Assembly: GCA_937889795.1 (NCBI GenBank) | Contig: CALBZH010000313.1 | Span: forward strand, 1-10,385 | DNA: 10,385 nt | Direction of reading: 5' to 3' | Source: an uncultured Syntrophobacteraceae bacterium | GTDB taxonomy: Bacteria > Desulfobacterota > Syntrophobacteria > Syntrophobacterales > Syntrophobacteraceae | Part shown: positions 6,342-10,385 of the stretch, piece after piece | Position numbering within the stretch: position 1 is the stretch's first letter | How the letters are laid out: every line of letters starts with the position of its first letter | The notes under the pieces: model-generated | What the model saw: the letters and a program-made list of their open reading frames with translations, nothing else | Database searches by the model: none | Told to the model about the DNA's origin: nothing | Translations under genes and position numbers: made by a program

Positions 6342-8807
6342 TCAGAGCGCCAGGGATGCGAGGATCACGCCGGGATCATCCAGCATGCGCTGGGTGCTGA
6401 AGCCCAGAGCCCGGCAGAGCCGCAGCATCGGTCTGTTTTCGCTCAGGACCTCTCCGTAGACCTCCCGTATCCCCCTTTTTCTAGCGTAGTCGATGATCCG
6501 TCGCATCATCAGAGGGCCGAGCCCCAGGCCCGTCATGTCCCGGCGCAGCATGATGGCGAATTCCGCCCGATCGTTGTCCGCATCCGCGGTGATGCGCACA
6601 CCGCCGCACAGCTCCGGTCCTTCCGGGCGGTGCTCGTCGACGAGGACCAGGGCCATTTCGCGATCATAGTCCAGCTGCGTCAGGCGCGCGGCGAGGGAGT
6701 GTGAGAGGACTTTCATCGGGTGCATGAACCGCAGGAAGACATCCTCGGGCGGCAGGGAGGCGAAGAGGCTCAGGTAGGCCGGCTCGTCCTCCGGCCTGAT
6801 CGGGCGCAGGAGGAGGCGATGCCCGTCGGGGAGCGTGACGATCTCCTCCAGCTCACGGGGATAAGGCCGGATCGCCAGTCGCCGCGCATCCGGATCGACG
6901 ACAGCCTCCACCCGGATCCGTGCCCCCAGCGCGACAATCCCGTGGTGGTCAAAAACCAGCGGGTTGAGCTCCAGCTCCACAATTTCCGGAACGTCGGAGA
7001 CGAGCTGGGCGACTTTTATCAGTGCGAGCGCCGCCTCGTCCACGAGGCTGCCCAACGCCTCATCCGGCTCACTCAGGCGCCGCGCGATCCGCGTTCGCTC
7101 GATCACTTCGCGGGCCAGGAGCAGGTTGAGGGGAGGGAGTGCCGGTGCCATGTCCCCGATGAGGTCCGCTGAAGCTCCGCCATGTCCGAAGAGAATGACC
7201 GGACCGAAGCACTCATCCACCAGGGTCCTCACGAGCAGCTCATGGGGGAGTCGCTGGAGAGCCGACCTCTGAATGCGCAGGCCGTAAGCGTCCAGGAGAT
7301 CCTTGGCGTCGGTCTCGGCGAGCCAGGCCTCTCCCCGGGCGAGGCTCCCGTCCACCACGCGCCGGGCACGCTCGAGGTCGGGCGAGAAGGTCTCCGGGAT
7401 GCTCGGCACCGTTTCCATGAGCATTTCCTGATTGCGTCGATACCGCACGACCTGCATGAAGCCGCGCACTGCACCAGTCGGCGTGTCGTACGTCAGCACG
7501 CCGTTTTCAGCGAACAGCCTGCGGGCTTCGTTGCCCGAGCTGTCTCCAAGCCAACAGGTGAGCAGCCGGACTCTCTTTGACTTCAGGCTGCTCTCCTCGA
7601 GGGTGTCGACGATCGTACGCGCGGCTTCCGCTCCCGACGAGAGTGCACTCGGTGCATGCAGCACCAGGACAACATCGGCCCCGCGTTCTTCCAGGAGAAT
7701 CTGGAGTGCTCGAGCCGTCACACCCGCGGCCAAATCGGCTTGAAGGTCGACCGGGTTGCGGATGGACCAGCAATTCGGGAGCAGCTCCGAGAGGCGGGCG
7801 ATGGTGTCGGGGGCCAGCTCAGCAAGGTGCCCTCCCTCCGCCGTCAGGGCGTCGGCTGCCAGGATACCGATTCCTCGGCTGTTCGTCAGGATCGCCAGCC
7901 GGTCTCCCGTCAGGGATCGTGCCCTGGAGAGGGTCTGAACGGCATCGAAGAGCTCCTGGATGTCGAAGACCCGGAGCATGCCGGCGCGGCGAAATGCCGC
8001 CGCGTATACGGCGTCGGCCAGAGCCGTCGCTTCATGGGCACCTTTGAAAAGGGTGCGCGCCGTTGCACGATGCCCTCCTTTTAGAACGATCACGGGCTTC
8101 ACCCGCGCGGCCATTCGGGCAGCCGACATGAATTTCCGAGCATCGGTGACGTGCTCGACGTGGAGAAGGATCGCTTGTGAGCTGGTATCATTGGTGAGAT
8201 AATCGACTATGTCCCCCAAATCCACATCGACCATGGTCCCAAGCGAAACGAGGTGGGAAAAGCCGATGTTGCGGGAGGTGGCCCAGTCCAGGACCGAGGC
8301 CAGCACGCCGCCGGACTGAGTGATGAAGGCCAGGTTGCCCCTGAGTGGCTGACGATGCGCCAGGCTCGCGTTGAGAGAGACCTCCGGGACCATCACGCCG
8401 AAGCTGGAGAAGCCCAGGAGCCTTATGGGGTAAGACTCCGCAGCTTCCATGGCTGCCACGCGGAGCTCTCCGCACCGCTCGATGCCGCCCTTGCCTTCCT
8501 CTCCCGCGAGAATGATGGCCGCCTTTGCCCCGAGTGCTCCAAGGGAAGCGATGAGATTGGGCACGGAGTCCGGATCCGAGCAAATCACGGCAAGGTCCGG
8601 TGGATGAGGCAAGTCCGCCGTGGTCGGGTAGCCGGTGACTTCGTTGAGGCGTCTGTGCTCGGAGCCGGCCGCGAAGAGCTCCCCTTTGAAGCCGGCTTTC
8701 CGAACGTTTCCTGCGATCGCGGCCGCGAAGGCGACTCGGTCCTTCTCGACCCCGACAAGCGCTATGGACCTGGGCTGCATCATGAACGAAAGGTTGCGTG
8801 TGCTCAT
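6342..8807 (-). CDS. Pat-like protein acetyltransferase: acyl-CoA synthetase-like (ADP-forming) domains fused to C-terminal GNAT
   Basis: Start ATG 8807 follows a G-rich ribosome binding site (GGGGGGAT); the frame extends upstream to 8912, but those residues look non-coding. It encodes 821 residues. Domains: CoA-binding Rossmann-like (about 10-110), succinyl-CoA-ligase-like with ITQSGG at 162-167 and a putative phosphohistidine H258 in KGAHEATALAD, a shortened ATP-grasp region (about 480-640), and GNAT (about 655-815) with acetyl-CoA loop TGLGLG (G760-G764) and possible base E749 in RAEFAIML. The architecture matches bacterial Pat/PatZ (YfiQ) lysine acetyltransferases, which acetylate enzymes such as acetyl-CoA synthetase. 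Oddly, AYGLRI (507-512) is followed within 10 residues by HELLV and FGPVILFG. About 75 residues that usually carry the ATP-binding lysine and the HKxxVGG stretch are absent, in frame. ADP-forming ligase activity is therefore unlikely; acetyl transfer should be intact. Convergent with the carrier-protein gene. Confidence 0.92.
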   Translation of the reverse strand: MSTRNLSFMMQPRSIALVGVEKDRVAFAAAIAGNVRKAGFKGELFAAGSEHRRLNEVTGYPTTADLPHPPDLAVICSDPDSVPNLIASLGALGAKAAIILAGEEGKGGIERCGELRVAAMEAAESYPIRLLGFSSFGVMVPEVSLNASLAHRQPLRGNLAFITQSGGVLASVLDWATSRNIGFSHLVSLGTMVDVDLGDIVDYLTNDTSSQAILLHVEHVTDARKFMSAARMAARVKPVIVLKGGHRATARTLFKGAHEATALADAVYAAAFRRAGMLRVFDIQELFDAVQTLSRARSLTGDRLAILTNSRGIGILAADALTAEGGHLAELAPDTIARLSELLPNCWSIRNPVDLQADLAAGVTARALQILLEERGADVVLVLHAPSALSSGAEAARTIVDTLEESSLKSKRVRLLTCWLGDSSGNEARRLFAENGVLTYDTPTGAVRGFMQVVRYRRNQEMLMETVPSIPETFSPDLERARRVVDGSLARGEAWLAETDAKDLLDAYGLRIQRSALQRLPHELLVRTLVDECFGPVILFGHGGASADLIGDMAPALPPLNLLLAREVIERTRIARRLSEPDEALGSLVDEAALALIKVAQLVSDVPEIVELELNPLVFDHHGIVALGARIRVEAVVDPDARRLAIRPYPRELEEIVTLPDGHRLLLRPIRPEDEPAYLSLFASLPPEDVFLRFMHPMKVLSHSLAARLTQLDYDREMALVLVDEHRPEGPELCGGVRITADADNDRAEFAIMLRRDMTGLGLGPLMMRRIIDYARKRGIREVYGEVLSENRPMLRLCRALGFSTQRMLDDPGVILASLAL

Positions 8808-8910
8808 CGGGATCCCCCCTGTCCTGTCAGCAATCCTGCTGGCTCTTGCATCGGCTTGCCCGGCTCCTGACCCGTAGCTGGAAGCGCTTGGTCTGCAGTG
8901 GCTCGGGGAC

Positions 8911-8940
8911 ATAATAGATCATCAAAACCATCCAATCCAA
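8911..8940 (-). promoter_or_regulatory. Candidate promoter for the acetyltransferase gene
   Basis: On the minus strand TATTAT (8916-8911, 5 of 6 to TATAAT) lies 18 nt downstream of TTGGAT (8940-8935, 3 of 6 to TTGACA). It would give a leader of roughly 95-100 nt before ATG 8807. This 239-bp divergent gap holds no gene that I can support. Confidence 0.28.
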
Positions 8941-9046
8941 GCTCTTATGAGGACACGAATACGCAATTCGGGATGCTTGTGGGGCTTGCAAGGCCAGCCT
9001 GCTGACCAGCATCGCCTCATGCTCCCGTAAACGCTGGAAGGCGACG

Positions 9047-9709
9047 ATGGACAAGGAGGAAAGGATCTTGAATTGCTTGATCGTAACGGCTCACCCATTG
9101 GCTGACAGCCTGTGCGCGACGTTGGAAGCGCGGGCATCCAGCGTATTGATGGGTATGGGTCATCAGGTGACCATCGAGGATTTGTACGGAAATGGCTTTG
9201 AACCCTCTCTCACGTCCATGGAGCGGCAAACCTACTATGGGAGGCCTTACGATGGGCGGGCTGTCAAAGGCGAGATTGATCGACTGTTGGCAGCGGAAGG
9301 CATTGTGCTGATCTTTCCAACCTGGTGGTTCGGCTTCCCCGCCATTCTCAAGGGATGGTTCGACCGGGTGTGGGCTCCTGGCATCGCGTATGAGCACGCA
9401 AACGATTTTGGTCCCATCCGACCGCGGTTGCTGGGCTTGCGAAGGATGGTGGCCGTCACTTCCTTGGGCTCACCCTGGTGGGTGGACCGCCTGGTGATGA
9501 GGATGCCTGTCAAGCGGGTGCTCAAGACGGCAATCCTCCAGGCGTGCGCTCCGAACTGCGAGTTTGAGATGCTTTCCTTTTACAAGACGGAACGGTTGTC
9601 GGCGCGCGAGGTTCAACGCTTTTCCGACCGTGTTGCGGTCGCCCTTGGCACATGGAAATCGAGCGCTTCGGGGGAGCATGAAATCAAAAGCCGGCGCATC
9701 TCGCGATGA
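9047..9709 (+). CDS. Flavodoxin-fold NAD(P)H oxidoreductase (Flavodoxin_2 / NQO1-KefF-like)
   Basis: This protein has 220 residues from ATG 9047, or 213 if the TTG at 9068 is used (see the separate ribosome-binding-site entry). The first beta strand and phosphate loop are NCLIVTAHPLADSL (9-22). The family hallmark is FPTWWFGFPAILKGWFDRVW (90-109), which forms the flavin/active-site region and the P-A-x-L-K-G-[FW]-x-D-R signature. SLGSPWW (139-145) lies in the next strand/loop region. Members are soluble FMN- or FAD-binding dimers that reduce quinones or other electrophiles with NAD(P)H; some act as KefF-type subunits of potassium efflux. No Kef transporter is adjacent, so the substrate is open. 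It is divergent from the acetyltransferase gene, and its stop codon lies inside a hairpin that appears to terminate the convergent genes. Confidence 0.9.
   Translation: MDKEERILNCLIVTAHPLADSLCATLEARASSVLMGMGHQVTIEDLYGNGFEPSLTSMERQTYYGRPYDGRAVKGEIDRLLAAEGIVLIFPTWWFGFPAILKGWFDRVWAPGIAYEHANDFGPIRPRLLGLRRMVAVTSLGSPWWVDRLVMRMPVKRVLKTAILQACAPNCEFEMLSFYKTERLSAREVQRFSDRVAVALGTWKSSASGEHEIKSRRISR
9053..9059 (+). promoter_or_regulatory. Ribosome binding site inside the ATG-initiated frame, favouring a TTG start at 9068
   Basis: AAGGAGG lies 8 nt before an in-frame TTG (9068-9070). A start there gives a protein beginning M-NCLIVTAHP, the usual layout for flavodoxin-fold proteins. ATG 9047 has only a loose GGAAGG upstream. 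The sequence therefore suggests TTG initiation, or use of both starts. Confidence 0.5.
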
Positions 9710-9716
9710 GCCGGCT
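9689..9716 (-). terminator. Terminator of the minus-strand genes, embedded in the end of the oxidoreductase gene
   Basis: AGCCGGC (9689-9695) pairs with GCCGGCT (9710-9716), and an inner CATC/GATG pair closes a TCGC loop. On the minus strand the stem is followed by TTTTGATTT, a good rho-independent signature, 65 nt after the stop of the zinc-knuckle gene. The oxidoreductase stop codon (9707-9709) lies inside the hairpin. On the plus strand the following CTCCGTTCT is a weaker tract, so some bidirectional action is possible. Confidence 0.7.
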
Positions 9717-9780
9717 CTCCGTTCTCGGTAGAGTCTCGAGCGTGGGTGGCAGATGCCGTGCCCGCGCATCGTGGGTGACA

Positions 9781-10002
9781 TCATCCGATGGGGGCGGGCT
9801 TACAAAGATGTCCTGCTTCCATGGCAACACGTCCGCAGCCATCGCAGACATATTTCATGGCGGCAAGCTTGTCTTTGCATATGTGGAGGGGATCCACCGC
9901 AGGAGCCCCACAGAAGCTGCACTTCGCCTTGTCGCCGCAGGGATTGCACAGATGACCGGGTGCATCGGCCACCGCCCCGCAGTTCTTACATGTATAAGCC
10001 AT
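9781..10002 (-). CDS. 73-residue triple zinc-knuckle protein
   Basis: Start ATG 10002 is set by a textbook AGGAGG (10015-10010) 7 nt upstream; the frame's upstream ATG at 10077 would add 25 residues with no such site. The whole protein is three copies of C-x2-C-G-x7-H-x-C: C5, C8, H17, C19 (plus C22); C28, C31, H40, C42; C53, C56, H65, C67. Each copy could hold one zinc or iron ion. Copies share G-[AR]-[VP]-A after the second Cys and H-[LI]-C at the end. There is no signal peptide, so it is cytoplasmic. I do not know a function; small proteins like this may bind metal, RNA or a partner protein. It lies 114 nt downstream of a thioredoxin-reductase-like gene on the same strand, so a redox or metal-handling link is plausible but inferred. 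Confidence 0.82.
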   Translation of the reverse strand: MAYTCKNCGAVADAPGHLCNPCGDKAKCSFCGAPAVDPLHICKDKLAAMKYVCDGCGRVAMEAGHLCKPAPIG

Positions 10003-10116
10003 GGCCTGTCCTCCTATCGTTGTCTGGGTCGGGCTTGTTTTCCCTTTCTTGATAAGGACGGCTCCGCGCCATCGCAAGAGGACGCCCGGATTCGCCTTGG
10101 ATAGGCCAGCGGGAAG

Positions 10117-10385
10117 CTACTTTCCAGAATGCATGATGTCTTCGAAGACGGACAACGCCGCTTCGGCGCCCTGCCCCATGGCGGTGACGATCTGTTTGAA
10201 GCCCCCTTCGACGTCTCCCGCCGAGTAGATGCCCTTGATGTTTGTTCGGTGCCGGTCGTCCCGCTTAATGAACCCGTCCTCTGTGAGATCCACTCCAACT
10301 TTCTGGGCAAGCTCAACGGTGGGAGCGTATCCGACCGCCACAAACACGCCGTCCGTAGGCACCACGCTGGTCTCGCCCGTTTGGT
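10117..10385 (-). CDS. Thioredoxin-reductase-like FAD/NAD(P) oxidoreductase, C-terminal part (5' end outside window)
   Basis: The frame is open from the right edge to the stop at 10117 (89 complete codons visible). It shows the C-terminal FAD-domain signature of class II pyridine-nucleotide disulfide oxidoreductases: DGVFVAVGYAPTVELA, then TNIKGIYSAGDVEGGFKQ, where the G-D contacts the FAD ribityl/phosphate, and IVTAMGQGAEAALSVFEDI as the final helix. These match thioredoxin reductase and close relatives (alkyl hydroperoxide reductase F, ferredoxin-NADP reductase type 2). The CxxC active site and NADPH domain lie outside the window, so the disulfide-reducing activity cannot be checked. It would transfer electrons from NAD(P)H through FAD to thioredoxin or a similar partner in the cytoplasm. 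The neighbour downstream is the triple zinc-knuckle gene. Confidence 0.9.
   Translation of the reverse strand, partial: QTGETSVVPTDGVFVAVGYAPTVELAQKVGVDLTEDGFIKRDDRHRTNIKGIYSAGDVEGGFKQIVTAMGQGAEAALSVFEDIMHSGK

Noticed and set aside
8253..8870. Plus-strand open frame of 205 codons opposite the acetyltransferase N-terminus
   Set aside because: Antisense shadow of a clearly conserved gene in GC-rich DNA; no ribosome binding site or family features.
9706..10104. Plus-strand open frame of 132 codons overlapping the zinc-knuckle gene
   Set aside because: The opposite strand has a Cys/His pattern repeated three times plus a perfect ribosome binding site and is the real gene; the plus frame is its shadow.

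Overview
The window is GC-rich, with coding regions around the low to high 60s % GC by eye. It looks like a chromosomal segment of a free-living Gram-negative-type environmental bacterium. The evidence is several Sec signal peptides on small exported proteins, clear AGGAGG-type ribosome binding sites, and a mix of families (zinc-ribbon/cyclase/ATPase/TPR regulator, Pat-type acyl-CoA synthetase-like acetyltransferase, thioredoxin-reductase-like enzyme) that I associate with Desulfobacterota, NC10/Methylomirabilota, Rokubacteria and similar groups. The taxonomic guess is inference with low confidence. I see no rRNA, tRNA, CRISPR array, intact insertion sequence or phage gene.

Layout. (1) Positions 1-2826, minus strand: a very large regulator, cut by the left edge of the window. 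Its order is two zinc ribbons, a class III nucleotide cyclase domain, a P-loop ATPase and TPR-like helical repeats. (2) 2827-3124: a divergent intergenic region with a candidate promoter and several RNA-type stem-loops. (3) 3125-5997: four small exported proteins of unknown function. They are a secreted two-cysteine protein (plus strand), a small beta-rich periplasmic protein and a methionine-rich repeat protein (both minus, probably co-transcribed), and a five-cysteine exported protein (plus). Between the last two lies an AT-rich, apparently non-coding island (about 4850-5330) that ends near a perfect 16-bp palindrome. (4) 6065-6328, plus: a stand-alone acyl carrier protein. (5) 6342-8807, minus: a Pat-like acyl-CoA synthetase-like/GNAT fusion whose ATP-grasp part lacks its nucleotide-binding segment. 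(6) 9047-9709, plus: a flavodoxin-fold NAD(P)H oxidoreductase. (7) 9781-10385, minus: a three-fold zinc-knuckle miniprotein downstream of a thioredoxin-reductase-like enzyme that is cut by the right edge.

How the parts may fit together. The cyclase regulator and the acetyltransferase are both signalling or post-translational control proteins. Nothing in the sequence (such as a cNMP-binding domain on the acetyltransferase) links them directly. The right end has a redox flavour: a flavin oxidoreductase, a pyridine-nucleotide disulfide oxidoreductase and a Cys/His-rich protein. The exported proteins in the middle form an envelope-directed block of unknown function. The most unusual items are the ATP-grasp-deleted acetyltransferase, the methionine-rich repeat protein, the perfectly triplicated C-x2-C-x8-H-x-C protein and the AT-rich island. 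I found no defence system or mobile system that I could defend from the sequence.
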